Origin: Lachnospiraceae bacterium
Lineage (GTDB): Bacteria; Bacillota; Clostridia; Lachnospirales; Lachnospiraceae
Direction of reading: 5' to 3'
Assembly (NCBI GenBank): GCA_017437785.1
Contig: JAFRXH010000033.1
Span: 1-41,041 of the forward strand
Length of the DNA: 41,041 nucleotides
In this document: positions 8,088-17,802 of the stretch, one piece after another
Position numbering within the stretch: position 1 is the first letter of the stretch
How the letters are laid out: each line of letters begins with the position of its first letter
Made by a program: the position numbers and the translations under genes
The notes under the pieces: generated by a model
Seen by the model: the letters and a program-made list of their open reading frames with translations, nothing else
Database searches by the model: none
Told to the model about the DNA's origin: nothing

Positions 8088-8386
8088 TGGCAAGCTTATT
8101 ATACTATGATGTGATCCTTAAGCCCATGGTCACAGAAAAGAGCATGGATGGTATGGGCCTGAAGAAATATACCTTCCTTGTACATCCCGAAGCAAACAAG
8201 ACACAGATCAAGGATGCTGTTGAGAAGATGTTCGACGGCGTCAAGGTGGCAAAGGTAAACACCCAGAACAAAGAGGGCAAGTCCAGACGCCGCGGCCTTG
8301 TTACCGGAAAGACTGCACAGACAAAGAAAGCTATCGTGCAGCTTACCGCTGACAGCAAGGACATAGAGATCTTTGCGGGTCTGTAA
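8087..8386 (+). CDS. rplW: 50S ribosomal protein L23
   Basis: L23 sits at the tunnel exit and is the docking site for trigger factor and SRP. The 99-residue protein has the family pattern [13 protein letters not shown], the central [18 protein letters not shown] and the Arg/Lys-rich loop. Its ATG shares one base with the rplD stop, and the GAGGAGG binding site lies inside rplD. Confidence 0.97.
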   Translation: MASLLYYDVILKPMVTEKSMDGMGLKKYTFLVHPEANKTQIKDAVEKMFDGVKVAKVNTQNKEGKSRRRGLVTGKTAQTKKAIVQLTADSKDIEIFAGL

Positions 8387-8445
8387 GAAAGACCTCACGT
8401 ATACACAGAGAAGTGTGCGAATAAACCGGAAAAAGGAGAAGAGAA

Positions 8446-9288
8446 ATGGGTATTAAAAAGTATAATCCCTATACACCGTCAAGAAGAAACATGACCGGTT
8501 CTGATTTCTCAGAGATCACTAAGAAATCACCCGAGAAGTCACTTCTTGCGAAGAAGGACAAGACAGCCGGCCGTAACAATCAGGGTAAGATAACTGTACG
8601 TCATCACGGCGGCGGCAACAGACAGAAATACAGGATCGTTGATTTCAAGCGTCTTAAGGACGATGTACCTGCAAAGGTTATCGGTATCGAATACGATCCC
8701 AACCGTACCGCAAACATCGCACTGATCTGCTATGCAGACGGTGAGAAGGCCTACATCCTGGCTCCCGAAGGACTCAAGGATGGAATGAAGATAATGAACG
8801 GTGTTAACGCCGAGATCCGTCCCGGAAACTGCCTGCCTTTATCTGAGATCCCTGTAGGTACCATGGTACACAATATAGAGCTGCTTCCCGGCAAGGGCGG
8901 CCAGATGGTAAGGGCTGCCGGCAATGCTGCACAGCTCATGGCTAAGGAAGGCAAGTACGCAACACTGCGTCTTCCCTCCGGAGAAATGAGAATGGTTCCC
9001 ATCGCATGCCGTGCATCTATCGGTGTTATCGGCAACGGCGATCACAACCTGGTAAATATCGGTAAGGCAGGCCGTAAGCGCCACATGGGTGTCCGTCCTA
9101 CCGTTCGCGGTTCCGTAATGAACCCCAACGACCATCCTCATGGTGGTGGTGAAGGTAAGACCGGTATCGGCCGTCCCGGACCTTCAACTCCCTGGGGCAA
9201 GCCTGCACTGGGCTTAAAGACCAGAAAGAAGAAGAAACAGTCCAACAAGCTGATCGTGAGAAGACGCGACGGCAGAGCGATAAAGTAA
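8446..9288 (+). CDS. rplB: 50S ribosomal protein L2
   Basis: L2 is a core 50S protein needed for subunit joining and peptidyl transfer. The 280-residue product shows [18 protein letters not shown], the RNA-binding region [17 protein letters not shown] and the functional C-terminal segment [19 protein letters not shown] with its conserved histidine. The start ATG follows AAGGAGAAG. A 59-nt spacer from rplW holds nothing notable. Confidence 0.98.
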   Translation: MGIKKYNPYTPSRRNMTGSDFSEITKKSPEKSLLAKKDKTAGRNNQGKITVRHHGGGNRQKYRIVDFKRLKDDVPAKVIGIEYDPNRTANIALICYADGEKAYILAPEGLKDGMKIMNGVNAEIRPGNCLPLSEIPVGTMVHNIELLPGKGGQMVRAAGNAAQLMAKEGKYATLRLPSGEMRMVPIACRASIGVIGNGDHNLVNIGKAGRKRHMGVRPTVRGSVMNPNDHPHGGGEGKTGIGRPGPSTPWGKPALGLKTRKKKKQSNKLIVRRRDGRAIK

Positions 9289-9306
9289 GGGGAGGAGGAA
9301 AAGACA

Positions 9307-9588
9307 ATGGCAAGATCATTAAAGAAAGGCCCTTTTGCAGATGCCAGCCTCTTAAAGGCAGTTGAGGCAATGAACGCGTCAGGTAAGAAGACAGCGATCA
9401 AGACCTGGTCCAGACGCTCCACGATCTTCCCCTCATTTGTGGGAAACACGATCGCGGTTCACGACGGACGCAAGCACGTGCCCGTATATGTTACTGAGGA
9501 TATGGTAGGACACAAGCTTGGAGAATTTGTTGCTACACGTACTTTCCGTGGACACGGCAAGGACGATAAGAAATCCAAGGTGAAGTAA
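9307..9588 (+). CDS. rpsS: 30S ribosomal protein S19
   Basis: S19 belongs to the 30S head and contacts A-site tRNA and the subunit bridge. The product (93 residues) starts [19 protein letters not shown] and contains the signature [20 protein letters not shown] and [23 protein letters not shown] precedes the ATG. It lies 18 nt after rplB. Confidence 0.98.
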   Translation: MARSLKKGPFADASLLKAVEAMNASGKKTAIKTWSRRSTIFPSFVGNTIAVHDGRKHVPVYVTEDMVGHKLGEFVATRTFRGHGKDDKKSKVK

Positions 9589-9602
9589 GGAGGAGAGTTA
9601 CA

Positions 9603-10001
9603 ATGGCTAAGGGACACAGATCGCAGATAAAGCGACAGAGAAATGAAGAGAACAGAGAGAAAAGACCCTCCGCTAAGCTTTCTTACGCTAGGGTTTCTGT
9701 TCAGAAGGCATGCTTCGTTCTGGACGCGATCCGGGGCAAGGATGTGACCACCGCAAGAGCAATACTCAAGTACAATCCCAGATATGCTTCAGCCCTGATC
9801 GGCAAGCTTCTGGATTCGGCAATTGCCAATGCAGAGAACAACAACGGTATGAATCCCGAAGATCTGTACATCGCAGAGTGCTTCGCAAACAAGGGACCCA
9901 CGATGAAGAGGATCCACCCCAGAGCACAGGGAAGGGCATACCGCATTGAGAAGAGAGTAAGTCACATCACCATCGTTCTGGACAAGAAAGGAGCAGAGTA
10001 A
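9603..10001 (+). CDS. rplV: 50S ribosomal protein L22
   Basis: L22 lines the exit tunnel; changes in its beta-hairpin are a known route to macrolide resistance. The product is 132 residues, longer than the common 110-115 because of a basic N-terminal extension ([20 protein letters not shown]). The core has [20 protein letters not shown], and the tunnel hairpin is [31 protein letters not shown] precedes the ATG. Only 2 nt separate it from rpsC. Confidence 0.97.
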   Translation: MAKGHRSQIKRQRNEENREKRPSAKLSYARVSVQKACFVLDAIRGKDVTTARAILKYNPRYASALIGKLLDSAIANAENNNGMNPEDLYIAECFANKGPTMKRIHPRAQGRAYRIEKRVSHITIVLDKKGAE

Positions 10002-10003
10002 GT

Positions 10004-10696
10004 ATGGGTCAGAAAGTTAATCCGCACGGCTTAAGAGTCGGTGTTATAAAGGATTGGGATTCCAAGTGGTACTCAGAGGACAAGTTCGCTGATTACCTTG
10101 TAGAGGATTACAATATCAGAAAGTTCCTGAAGAAGAGGCTGTATGCAGCCGGCATCTCCAAGATCGATATCGCAAGAAAAGGTGATAAGGTTGAGGTAGT
10201 TGTTTACACCCAGAAGCCCGGTGTTGTTATCGGCAAGGGTGGTACAGGGATCGAGACAACCAAGAAGGCTCTTCAGAAAGAGATCGGCCGCAAGGATGTC
10301 AACCTGGATGTACAGGAAGTTAAGAAGCCCGATGCAGACGCTCAGCTGGTAGCTGAGAACATCGCACAGCAGCTGGAGAACCGTATCTCCTTCCGCCGTG
10401 CAGTAAAGAGCTGCATGAGCCGCACCATGAAGAAGGACAACCGCGGTAATTCACTTACCGGTGCCATGGGTATCAAGGCAGCAGTGAGCGGACGTCTGGG
10501 CGGTGCCGACATGGCAAGAACGGAATTCTACAGCGAGGGAACCATCCCCCTGCAGACACTCCGTGCAGATATTGACTACGGCTTTGCCGAGGCAGATACA
10601 ACCTACGGAAAGATCGGTGTTAAGGTTTGGATCTATCGCGGTGAAGTGCTTCCCACTAAGGGAAACAGTGAAGACAAGGCCCGCAAGGATGCCTAA
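10004..10696 (+). CDS. rpsC: 30S ribosomal protein S3
   Basis: S3 forms part of the mRNA entry channel and its helicase activity. The 230-residue protein begins [20 protein letters not shown], contains the KH-domain loop [11 protein letters not shown] and the C-terminal domain signature [27 protein letters not shown] at the end of rplV serves as the binding site, so the two genes are probably translated in tandem. Confidence 0.98.
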   Translation: MGQKVNPHGLRVGVIKDWDSKWYSEDKFADYLVEDYNIRKFLKKRLYAAGISKIDIARKGDKVEVVVYTQKPGVVIGKGGTGIETTKKALQKEIGRKDVNLDVQEVKKPDADAQLVAENIAQQLENRISFRRAVKSCMSRTMKKDNRGNSLTGAMGIKAAVSGRLGGADMARTEFYSEGTIPLQTLRADIDYGFAEADTTYGKIGVKVWIYRGEVLPTKGNSEDKARKDA

Positions 10697-10715
10697 GGAA
10701 GGAGCGTAAGAAATC

Positions 10716-11174
10716 ATGTTAATGCCTAAGAGAGTAAAGCGCCGTAAGCAGTTCCGCGGTACCATGTCAGGCAAGGCCAGCCGCGGTAATGTGATCACCT
10801 ACGGTGAGTTTGGTATCATAGCAACCGAGCCCGCCTGGATCAAGTCAAACCAGATAGAGGCAGCCCGTGTGGCAATGACCCGTTACATCAAGCGTGGTGG
10901 TCGCGTATGGATAAAGATCTTCCCGGATAAGCCCGTTACCACAAAGCCCGCTGAGACCCGAATGGGTTCAGGAAAGGGTACTCTGGAGTACTGGGTAGCA
11001 GTTGTTAAGCCGGGACGCGTGATGTTCGAGATCGCAGGTGTGTCCGAGGAGATAGCAAGAGAGGCACTTCGTCTTGCAACTCACAAACTGCCCTGCAAGT
11101 GCAAGATAGTTTCCAAGGCTGAACTTGAGGCTGAGGTTGCTGATCAGGAAGGCGGTGTTGTAAATGGCGACTAA
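10716..11174 (+). CDS. rplP: 50S ribosomal protein L16
   Basis: L16 organises the A-site tRNA region of the 50S subunit. It starts [19 protein letters not shown], followed by [19 protein letters not shown] and [20 protein letters not shown]. At 152 residues it is longer than the usual 137-145 because of an acidic C-terminal tail ([18 protein letters not shown]). The last 11 nt of this tail overlap the start of rpmC. Confidence 0.97.
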   Translation: MLMPKRVKRRKQFRGTMSGKASRGNVITYGEFGIIATEPAWIKSNQIEAARVAMTRYIKRGGRVWIKIFPDKPVTTKPAETRMGSGKGTLEYWVAVVKPGRVMFEIAGVSEEIAREALRLATHKLPCKCKIVSKAELEAEVADQEGGVVNGD

Positions 11175-11376
11175 GAAGAATAAGAAATATACAGACAGCC
11201 TGAGAGAGAAATCTCCGGCAGAGTTAAATCAGGCACTGGTGGATGCAAAGAAGGAGCTTTTCAACTTAAGATTCCAGAACGCCACCAACCAGCTTGATAA
11301 TACGGCCAGGATTGGCGAGGTCAAGAAGAACATAGCCCGCATTCAGACAGTTCTGAGTGCCAGCAGTCGAGCATAA
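11164..11376 (+). CDS. rpmC: 50S ribosomal protein L29
   Basis: L29 is a small helical hairpin next to L23 at the tunnel exit. The 70-residue product has the family pattern [20 protein letters not shown] and [18 protein letters not shown]. The ATG lies inside the rplP reading frame (11-nt overlap), with only a weak GGAAGG upstream, which suggests translational coupling to rplP. Confidence 0.96.
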   Translation: MATKKNKKYTDSLREKSPAELNQALVDAKKELFNLRFQNATNQLDNTARIGEVKKNIARIQTVLSASSRA

Positions 11377-11394
11377 GGCCGGGAGGGATAAAAA

Positions 11395-11652
11395 GTGGAA
11401 GAGAGAAATTTAAGAAAAACACGTACCGGAAAGGTTATAAGTGACAAGATGGACAAGACCATCACCGTGGCTGTTGAGGATCACGTACGTCACCCTCTTT
11501 ACAACAAGATCGTAAAGAAGACCTACAAGCTTAAGGCTCATGATGAGACCAATGATGCAAAGGCCGGCGACACCGTAAAGGTTATGGAGACCCGCCCTCT
11601 GTCAAAGGACAAGAGATGGAGACTCGTGGAAGTCGTTGAAAGAGCTAAGTAA
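11395..11652 (+). CDS. rpsQ: 30S ribosomal protein S17
   Basis: S17 is a primary 16S rRNA-binding protein of OB-fold type. The 85-residue protein starts at GTG, supported by GGGAGGG at 7 nt spacing; no ATG lies close. Landmarks are [34 protein letters not shown] and [19 protein letters not shown]. Confidence 0.97.
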   Translation: MEERNLRKTRTGKVISDKMDKTITVAVEDHVRHPLYNKIVKKTYKLKAHDETNDAKAGDTVKVMETRPLSKDKRWRLVEVVERAK

Positions 11653-11673
11653 GCGGATGAAAGGAGATAGATC

Positions 11674-12042
11674 ATGATACAGCAGGAAAGCAGACTTAAA
11701 GTCGCTGACAATACAGGTGCTAAAGAGATCCTGTGCATCCGCGTATCCGGCGGCTCCACCAGGAGATATGCCAATATCGGGGATGTGATCGTTGCTACGG
11801 TCAAGGATGCAACACCCGGCGGCGTTGTCAAGAAAGGTGATGTAGTAAAGGCTGTTGTAGTTCGTTCCGTAAAGGGCGCACACAGAAAAGACGGCTCATA
11901 CATCAAGTTTGATGAGAATGCAGCAGTTATCATCAAGGATGACAAGACACCCAGAGGAACCCGTATCTTCGGGCCTGTGGCGAGAGAGCTGAGAGAGAAG
12001 CAGTTTATGAAGATCGTTTCTCTGGCTCCCGAAGTATTATAA
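11674..12042 (+). CDS. rplN: 50S ribosomal protein L14
   Basis: L14 forms intersubunit bridges and is the site where RsfS silences the 50S subunit. The 122 residues match the family length exactly. Landmarks are [35 protein letters not shown] and [30 protein letters not shown] precedes the ATG. Confidence 0.98.
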   Translation: MIQQESRLKVADNTGAKEILCIRVSGGSTRRYANIGDVIVATVKDATPGGVVKKGDVVKAVVVRSVKGAHRKDGSYIKFDENAAVIIKDDKTPRGTRIFGPVARELREKQFMKIVSLAPEVL

Positions 12043-12055
12043 GGAGGGTGCTAAG

Positions 12056-12373
12056 ATGACTAAGATCAAGACAGGTGATACCGTACGCGTTATGAGCGGC
12101 AGCACCGAGAAGGGCAAAGGAAAAGAAGGCAAGGTCCTGAAGGTTGACAGCAAGAAGGGCAAAGTTCTGGTAGAAGGTATTAACAAGGTTAAGCGTCACT
12201 CAAAGCCTTCAGCACAGAATCAGACCGGCGGCATAATCGAGAAGGAAGCTCCTATCGATATCTCCAACGTGATGTATGTTCACAAGGGAAAGCCCACCAG
12301 GATCGGTTTTAAAGTAACGGAGGATGGCAAGAAGGTTCGTGTTGCCAAGTCCACCGGTGATGTGATCGATTAA
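12056..12373 (+). CDS. rplX: 50S ribosomal protein L24
   Basis: L24 starts 50S assembly. The 105-residue protein contains the KOW motif [20 protein letters not shown], then [16 protein letters not shown] and the [15 protein letters not shown] strand. AAGGAGGG precedes the ATG. A 13-nt gap separates it from rplN. Confidence 0.97.
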   Translation: MTKIKTGDTVRVMSGSTEKGKGKEGKVLKVDSKKGKVLVEGINKVKRHSKPSAQNQTGGIIEKEAPIDISNVMYVHKGKPTRIGFKVTEDGKKVRVAKSTGDVID

Positions 12374-12393
12374 TCGGGAGGAGGTTCTGAATA

Positions 12394-12942
12394 GTGAGCA
12401 GATTAAAAGATACTTATACAAACGAGATAGTAGCTGCACTTACTAAGAAGTTCGGTTACAAGAACATAATGGAAGTTCCCAAGATCGACAAGATCGTTGT
12501 GAACATGGGTGTAGGTGAGGCAAAGGATAATGCCAAGATCCTTGAGAGTGCTGTTTCCGATATGGAGACCATCACCGGCCAGAAGGCAGTTATCACCCGT
12601 GCAAAGAACTCCATTGCAAACTTTAAGATCAGGGAGAATCAGGCAATCGGCTGCAAGACCACTCTTCGTGGCGATAAGATGTACGAATTCCTTGATCGTC
12701 TGATCAACCTGGCGCTGCCCCGTGTGCGTGACTTCCGCGGTGTTAATCCCAATGCATTCGACGGCAGAGGCAACTACGCTCTGGGCATCAAGGAGCAGCT
12801 GATCTTCCCCGAGATCGAGTATGACAAGGTCGACAAGGTTCGCGGTATGGACGTTATCATCGTTACCACCGCTAAGACCGACGAGGAAGCAAGAGAGCTT
12901 TTGACACTGTTTAACATGCCCTTTGCAAAGGCTTCAGCCTGA
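12394..12942 (+). CDS. rplE: 50S ribosomal protein L5
   Basis: L5 binds 5S rRNA in the central protuberance. The 182-residue product has [40 protein letters not shown], the P-site loop and [20 protein letters not shown]. It starts at GTG, nine nucleotides after GGAGGAGG. Confidence 0.97.
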   Translation: MSRLKDTYTNEIVAALTKKFGYKNIMEVPKIDKIVVNMGVGEAKDNAKILESAVSDMETITGQKAVITRAKNSIANFKIRENQAIGCKTTLRGDKMYEFLDRLINLALPRVRDFRGVNPNAFDGRGNYALGIKEQLIFPEIEYDKVDKVRGMDVIIVTTAKTDEEARELLTLFNMPFAKASA

Positions 12943-12963
12943 ATAAACGGAGGATAAAGAATC

Positions 12964-13149
12964 ATGGCAAAAACAGCAATGAAGATCAAGCAGGCACGCA
13001 AACCCAAGTTCTCAACACGGGCTTACACCCGTTGCAGAATCTGCGGACGCCCCCATTCAGTTCTGAGAAAATACGGCATCTGCCGCGTTTGCTTCAGAGA
13101 GCTGGCTTACAAGGGCCAGATACCGGGCGTAAAGAAATCCAGTTGGTAA
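12964..13149 (+). CDS. rpsZ: 30S ribosomal protein S14, zinc-binding (type Z)
   Basis: This short S14 has 61 residues and belongs to the zinc-binding form: C24-x2-C27 and C40-x2-C43 form a complete zinc ribbon. The C-terminus [11 protein letters not shown] is typical. It acts in the 30S head. CGGAGGATAAAG precedes the ATG. Many Firmicutes keep a second, zinc-free S14 elsewhere for zinc limitation; none is seen in this window. Confidence 0.97.
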   Translation: MAKTAMKIKQARKPKFSTRAYTRCRICGRPHSVLRKYGICRVCFRELAYKGQIPGVKKSSW

Positions 13150-13171
13150 GATAAGGAGGAGGAATAAGGAA

Positions 13172-13573
13172 ATGACTATGAGCGATCCTATCGCAGATAT
13201 GCTTACGAGAATTCGTAACGCAAATACTGCAAAGCATGATACGGTTGACGTTCCCTCATCCAAGATGAAGCTGGCTATCGCCCAGATACTGCAGGATGAA
13301 GGTTACATCAGAAAATATGAAGTGGTAGACGACGGGGCTTTCAAGTCCATCCACATCACTTTAAAGTACGGCGCAGATAAGACTGAGAAGATCATCACCG
13401 GTATTAAGAGGATCTCAAAGCCCGGTCTTCGTGTGTACGCAGGCAAGGACGAACTCCCCAGAGTACTTGGTGGTCTGGGAATCGCCATCATCTCTACTAA
13501 CCAGGGCATCATCACCGATAAGGAAGCCCGCAAGCAGGGAGTAGGCGGCGAAGTATTAGCATTTGTTTGGTAA
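13172..13573 (+). CDS. rpsH: 30S ribosomal protein S8
   Basis: S8 binds the 16S central domain and, in Escherichia coli, represses the spc operon. The 133-residue product begins [20 protein letters not shown] and ends with the family signature [20 protein letters not shown] then EVLAFVW. AAGGAGGAGG lies upstream. A second ATG two codons in is possible, but the first has better spacing. Confidence 0.97.
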   Translation: MTMSDPIADMLTRIRNANTAKHDTVDVPSSKMKLAIAQILQDEGYIRKYEVVDDGAFKSIHITLKYGADKTEKIITGIKRISKPGLRVYAGKDELPRVLGGLGIAIISTNQGIITDKEARKQGVGGEVLAFVW

Positions 13574-13594
13574 AATAATTAAGGAGGTACGGGC

Positions 13595-14137
13595 ATGTCA
13601 CGAATCGGAAGAATGCCAATCGCGGTACCTGCCGGAGTAACGGTAGATATTGCAGAAAATAATAAAGTGACTGTAAAAGGTCCTAAGGGTACACTTGAGA
13701 GAGTGCTCCCCGCAGAGATGGAGATCAAACTTGAAGGAGCAGAGCTCACTGTATCAAGACCTAACGATTTAAAGAGAATGAAGTCTCTTCATGGTCTGAC
13801 CAGAACACTGATCAACAACATGGTCAACGGTGTTACAAACGGCTATGAGAAGAAGCTTGAGGTTAACGGTGTAGGTTACAGGGCTGCTAAGCAGGGCAAG
13901 AAGCTTGTGCTTTCACTGGGTTACTCACATCCCGTAGAGATGGAAGATCCCGAAGGTATCGAGACTGTCGTAGACGGCCAGAACATCATCATCGTTAAGG
14001 GTATCGATAAAGAAAAAGTCGGTCAGTTTGCCGCTGAGATCCGCGACAAGAGAAGACCTGAGCCTTATAAGGGCAAGGGTATCAAGTATGCGGATGAGAC
14101 CATCAGACGTAAAGTCGGCAAGACCGGTAAGAAGTAA
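13595..14137 (+). CDS. rplF: 50S ribosomal protein L6
   Basis: L6 lies near the factor-binding stalk base. The 180-residue protein has two repeated alpha/beta domains and the signature [39 protein letters not shown] and [34 protein letters not shown] precedes the ATG. Confidence 0.98.
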   Translation: MSRIGRMPIAVPAGVTVDIAENNKVTVKGPKGTLERVLPAEMEIKLEGAELTVSRPNDLKRMKSLHGLTRTLINNMVNGVTNGYEKKLEVNGVGYRAAKQGKKLVLSLGYSHPVEMEDPEGIETVVDGQNIIIVKGIDKEKVGQFAAEIRDKRRPEPYKGKGIKYADETIRRKVGKTGKK

Positions 14138-14152
14138 GGAGGGCCTTAGGAA

Positions 14153-14521
14153 ATGGTAAGCAAAGAATCAAGACAGAAAGTGCGTGAAAAGAAGCATTTA
14201 AAGATCCGCAACCGTTTCAGCGGCACAGCCACCAGGCCCCGCCTTGCGGTATACAGGAGCAACAACCATATGTATGCTCAGGTCATCGATGATGAGGCCG
14301 GCAATACTCTGGTAGCTGCATCCACAGTGGAGAAGGATGTAAAAGCGCAGCTTGAAAAGACCAACGACGTGGAGGCTGCAAAGGTGCTTGGAGGCATCAT
14401 TGCAAAGCGCGCACTGGACAAGGGCATCGAGACCGTCGTTTTTGACAGAGGCGGTTACATTTATCACGGTAAGGTAGCAGCATTAGCTGAGGCGGCAAGA
14501 GAAGCCGGCTTACAGTTCTAG
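14153..14521 (+). CDS. rplR: 50S ribosomal protein L18
   Basis: L18 binds 5S rRNA together with L5. The 122-residue protein shows the basic N-terminus [20 protein letters not shown], then [20 protein letters not shown] and the C-terminal [28 protein letters not shown] precedes the ATG; its stop codon is embedded in the next gene's TAGGAGG binding site. Confidence 0.98.
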   Translation: MVSKESRQKVREKKHLKIRNRFSGTATRPRLAVYRSNNHMYAQVIDDEAGNTLVAASTVEKDVKAQLEKTNDVEAAKVLGGIIAKRALDKGIETVVFDRGGYIYHGKVAALAEAAREAGLQF

Positions 14522-14535
14522 GAGGAGATTAGAAT

Positions 14536-15048
14536 ATGAGACGTGAAAGAATAGATGCCAGTCAGTTAGGTGAATTAAACGATAAGGTCGTTACCATCAA
14601 GCGAGTTACCAAGGTTGTTAAGGGTGGTCGTAACTTCCGCTTCACAGCATTGGTAGTAGTAGGTGACGGCAACGGTCATGTGGGCGCAGGCCTTGGTAAG
14701 GCAAGCGAAATTCCCGAAGCCATCCGTAAAGGCAAGGAAGATGCAGCTAAGCATCTTGTAAGCGTTGCACGTGATGACAACGAGAGTATCACACACGATC
14801 AGATAGGTACATTCGGATCCGCCAGCGTGCTGCTTAAGCGTGCTCCCGGTGGTACCGGTGTCATTGCAGGCGGCCCCGCACGTATCGTCTGCGATATGGC
14901 AGGTATCAAGAACATCCGTACAAAGTCTTTGGGATCCAACAACAAGCAGAACGTAGTTCTGGCTACCATAGCAGGCCTTGAGGCTCTTAAGAGCCCCGAA
15001 GAGGTTGCTATCGCCAGAGGCAAGTCTGTGGATGAGATCCGCGCGTAA
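14536..15048 (+). CDS. rpsE: 30S ribosomal protein S5
   Basis: S5 shapes the mRNA entry pore and decoding fidelity. The 170-residue product has the double-stranded-RNA-binding-like N-terminus ([40 protein letters not shown]) and the C-terminal [27 protein letters not shown] overlapping the rplR stop is its binding site. Confidence 0.98.
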   Translation: MRRERIDASQLGELNDKVVTIKRVTKVVKGGRNFRFTALVVVGDGNGHVGAGLGKASEIPEAIRKGKEDAAKHLVSVARDDNESITHDQIGTFGSASVLLKRAPGGTGVIAGGPARIVCDMAGIKNIRTKSLGSNNKQNVVLATIAGLEALKSPEEVAIARGKSVDEIRA

Positions 15049-15065
15049 GTAAGGAGGAGAATATC

Positions 15066-15248
15066 ATGGCAGAGAAAACTTTAAAGATCACTTTGGTAAG
15101 ATCTCCCATAGGTGCCGTACCTAAGCACAGAAGGACCGTTGAGGCAATGGGTCTTACAAAGATGCACAAGACCGTGACCCTTCCGGACAACGCGGCCACC
15201 AGAGGACAGATTCAGCAGGTCGGTTATATGCTGAAGGTAGAAGAGTAA
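15066..15248 (+). CDS. rpmD: 50S ribosomal protein L30
   Basis: L30 is a 60-residue 50S protein present in most Firmicutes. The pattern LKITLVRSPIGAVPKHRRTV, MGLTKMHKTVTLPDNAATRG and QIQQVGYMLKVEE is diagnostic. AAGGAGGAG precedes the ATG. It sits between rpsE and rplO, as expected for the spc operon. Confidence 0.97.
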   Translation: MAEKTLKITLVRSPIGAVPKHRRTVEAMGLTKMHKTVTLPDNAATRGQIQQVGYMLKVEE

Positions 15249-15272
15249 GCCGGGATTAGGAGGATAATACAA

Positions 15273-15713
15273 ATGGATTTATCTAATTTAAGACCCGCGG
15301 ACGGGTCCAAACACAGCGATAACTTCAGACGCGGCCGCGGCCACGGTTCCGGAAACGGTAAGACCGCAGGTAAGGGTCACAAAGGTCAGAAGGCAAGAAG
15401 CGGTGCTCCCAGAATAGGATTCGAAGGTGGTCAGATGCCACTGTACCGTCGTATTCCCAAGAGGGGCTTCAAGAACCGCAACACTCTTGATATCGTAGCA
15501 ATCAATGTTAGCCGTCTTGAAGTATTCGAGAATGGTGATACCGTTACGATAGAGAGCCTGCTTGAGAAAGGCGTCATCAGCAACGCAAGAGATGGCGTTA
15601 AGCTTTTAGGCAACGGCGAGATCAGCAAGAAGCTTACTGTTAAGCTTAGTGCATGCTCCGCTACAGCTAAGGAAAAGATTGAAGCAGCAGGCGGCAGCGT
15701 AGAAGTAGAATAA
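15273..15713 (+). CDS. rplO: 50S ribosomal protein L15
   Basis: L15 is a late-assembly 50S protein. The N-terminal half is the usual glycine/basic extension ([20 protein letters not shown], then [18 protein letters not shown]), and the globular C-terminus follows. The length of 146 residues is normal. AGGAGGATAATAC precedes the ATG. It is the last ribosomal protein gene before secY. Confidence 0.98.
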   Translation: MDLSNLRPADGSKHSDNFRRGRGHGSGNGKTAGKGHKGQKARSGAPRIGFEGGQMPLYRRIPKRGFKNRNTLDIVAINVSRLEVFENGDTVTIESLLEKGVISNARDGVKLLGNGEISKKLTVKLSACSATAKEKIEAAGGSVEVE

Positions 15714-15747
15714 TACTTGATACGCTCGATCTTTCGGAGGATACGAT

Positions 15748-17067
15748 ATGTTTCGGACTTTGGTTAACGCATTTAAGATCAAGGATATCCGTAAGCGGCT
15801 TTTCTACACGATAGCAGCACTGCTCATAGTAAGATTGGGCAGTCAGCTGCCTGTGCCGGGTACGAATCCTGAGTATTTCCAGCAGTGGTTTGCGTCACAG
15901 TCTGGAGATGCGTTCAGTTTCTTTGATGCATTCACGGGTGGTTCCTTTACCAGTATGTCCGTGTTTGCATTGGGTATCACACCTTACATTATGGCGTCCA
16001 TCATCGTTCAGATGCTCACGCTTTCCATACCAAAACTGGAAGAGATGAGCAGGGAAGAAGACGGACATACCAAGATTCAGGAAGCAACACGTTATGCCAC
16101 TGTCGGTCTTGCGCTTTTCGAGGCAATAGGTATGGCAGTAGGTTTCGGCCAGAAAGGTCTTTTGCGTGAGTTCAATGCACTTAACGTAGTAGCAACTGTT
16201 GCAGCTCTTACTGCAGGTTCAGCTTTCGTTATGTGGCTTGGCGAGCAGATTACCGAAAAGGGTATCGGAAACGGCTCATCCATCATACTGGTGTTTAATA
16301 TAGCATCACGTATACCTGCGGATATCAGTGGTCTGTTCACACAGTTTGTAACATCTGCAGGAAATGTAGGACGTGCCATATTAGCAGCCATCATCATCAT
16401 CGCCGTGATCCTTATAGTAATAATCCTCACGGTACTGCTCAATGACGGTGTGCGTAAGATCCCCGTACATTATAATGGCCGTAGCAACAACAGCCGTATA
16501 GCTGCAATGGGAAATACCAATCATATTCCCTTAAGGGTGAACACATCCGGCGTTATGCCCGTGATCTTTGCTTCATCCATCATGCAGTTCCCCGTGATCA
16601 TCTGGAGTATGTTCAACCTTGATCCGGGTACCGGCGTTTGGAGTCACATACTTAAGGCCCTTCAGTCTTCATACTGGTTTAAGGCTGAGACACCTTATTA
16701 TACTTTAGGTCTGTTGCTGTATGTAGTACTTGTGATATTCTTCGCATACTTCTATACCGCAATAACCTTCAATCCGGTTCTTATATCGGATAACCTGAAG
16801 AAGAGAGGCGGCTTTATTCCCGGTGTTCGTCCCGGAAGGCCCACTACAGAATATCTTAACAATATTCTGCAGTACATCATCTTCATCGGTGCCGTAGGTC
16901 TGTTCATAGTGGTTACCATTCCCATTGTGTTCAACGGTATATTCGGTGCCAGTGTTACATTTGCAGGTACATCCCTGATAATTATCGTAAGCGTAGTTCT
17001 TGAAGCTATCCGTCAGGTAGAGACCATGATGGTAGAGCGTAACTACAAGGGATTCCTCAATTCATAA
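15748..17067 (+). CDS. secY: Protein translocase subunit SecY
   Basis: SecY is the channel of the Sec translocon, with ten transmembrane helices. The 439-residue product begins MFRTLVNAFKIKDIRKRLFY and has the SecY signature segment GGSFTSMSVFALGITPYIMA followed by QMLTLSIPKLEEM. The cytosolic loop NNSRIAAMGNTNHIPLRVNT and the C-terminal NYKGFLNS are also typical. CGGAGGATACG precedes the ATG. It lies at the usual end of the spc operon; a terminator-like hairpin separates it from adk. Confidence 0.97.
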   Translation: MFRTLVNAFKIKDIRKRLFYTIAALLIVRLGSQLPVPGTNPEYFQQWFASQSGDAFSFFDAFTGGSFTSMSVFALGITPYIMASIIVQMLTLSIPKLEEMSREEDGHTKIQEATRYATVGLALFEAIGMAVGFGQKGLLREFNALNVVATVAALTAGSAFVMWLGEQITEKGIGNGSSIILVFNIASRIPADISGLFTQFVTSAGNVGRAILAAIIIIAVILIVIILTVLLNDGVRKIPVHYNGRSNNSRIAAMGNTNHIPLRVNTSGVMPVIFASSIMQFPVIIWSMFNLDPGTGVWSHILKALQSSYWFKAETPYYTLGLLLYVVLVIFFAYFYTAITFNPVLISDNLKKRGGFIPGVRPGRPTTEYLNNILQYIIFIGAVGLFIVVTIPIVFNGIFGASVTFAGTSLIIIVSVVLEAIRQVETMMVERNYKGFLNS

Positions 17068-17085
17068 GAAGTAATGAAGGTATTA

Positions 17086-17116
17086 CCGCGGGGCTTATTC
17101 AAGCCTCGCGGGTTTT
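17086..17116 (+). terminator. Intrinsic terminator or attenuator between secY and adk
   Basis: CCGCGGGGCTT (17086-17096), loop ATTC, AAGCCTCGCGG (17101-17111) with one G-U pair, then GTTTT. Only 27 nt separate the T-tract from the adk start and no promoter is visible there, so adk-map-infA are presumably expressed by readthrough. The hairpin would then set the ratio between ribosomal genes and the downstream genes. Confidence 0.7.
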
Positions 17117-17143
17117 ATCGTTAAAAAGAAAGGGGTTAGACAA

Positions 17144-17785
17144 ATGAAGATCGTTATGCTTGGCGCTCCCGGCGCCGGAAAAGGCACACAGGCAAAGATG
17201 ATAGCAGCAGGTTACGGACTGCCTCATGTATCCACGGGAGACATTTTCCGTGCAAATGTAAAGGGTGGTACGCCTCTTGGAATGGAGGCAAAGGCTTATA
17301 TGGATAAGGGCAAATTGGTTCCCGATGAACTTACTGTCCGTATCCTTTTAGACAGAGTGGCACAGGATGACTGCAAGAACGGCTATGTTCTGGACGGATT
17401 TCCCCGTACCATTCCCCAGGCAGAAGTCCTGGACGCAGAGCTTTCAAAGATGGGAGAGAAGATAGACTTCGCCATCGATGTGGAAGTTCCCGATGAGAAT
17501 ATAATCAGACGTATGAGCGGAAGACGCGCCTGTGTCAACTGCGGCGCAACGTATCATATAGTTCACATTCCTCCGAAAAAGGAAGGCATCTGCGATGCAT
17601 GCGGAAGTGAACTGATCCTGCGCGATGATGATAAAGAAGAGACAGTAAAGAACCGTCTTGAGATCTATCATAAGCAGACACAGCCGCTTATCGATTTTTA
17701 TAATAATAAAGGCGTGCTTAAAGAAGTAGACGGAACCAAGGATTCCGCTGCTGTTTTCGAAGATATTAAAAAAATACTAGGTTGA
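17144..17785 (+). CDS. adk: Adenylate kinase, zinc-type LID
   Basis: Adenylate kinase interconverts ATP + AMP with 2 ADP in the cytosol. The 213-residue long-form protein has the P-loop GAPGAGKGTQ (residues 7-16), the AMP site STGDIFRANV, DGFPRTIPQAE, and a LID domain with four zinc-binding cysteines C130, C133, C150 and C153. The binding site AAAGGGG is moderate. Its position after secY is standard in Firmicutes. Confidence 0.97.
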   Translation: MKIVMLGAPGAGKGTQAKMIAAGYGLPHVSTGDIFRANVKGGTPLGMEAKAYMDKGKLVPDELTVRILLDRVAQDDCKNGYVLDGFPRTIPQAEVLDAELSKMGEKIDFAIDVEVPDENIIRRMSGRRACVNCGATYHIVHIPPKKEGICDACGSELILRDDDKEETVKNRLEIYHKQTQPLIDFYNNKGVLKEVDGTKDSAAVFEDIKKILG

Positions 17786-17802
17786 GTTGAGGCTAAAATA
17801 CA

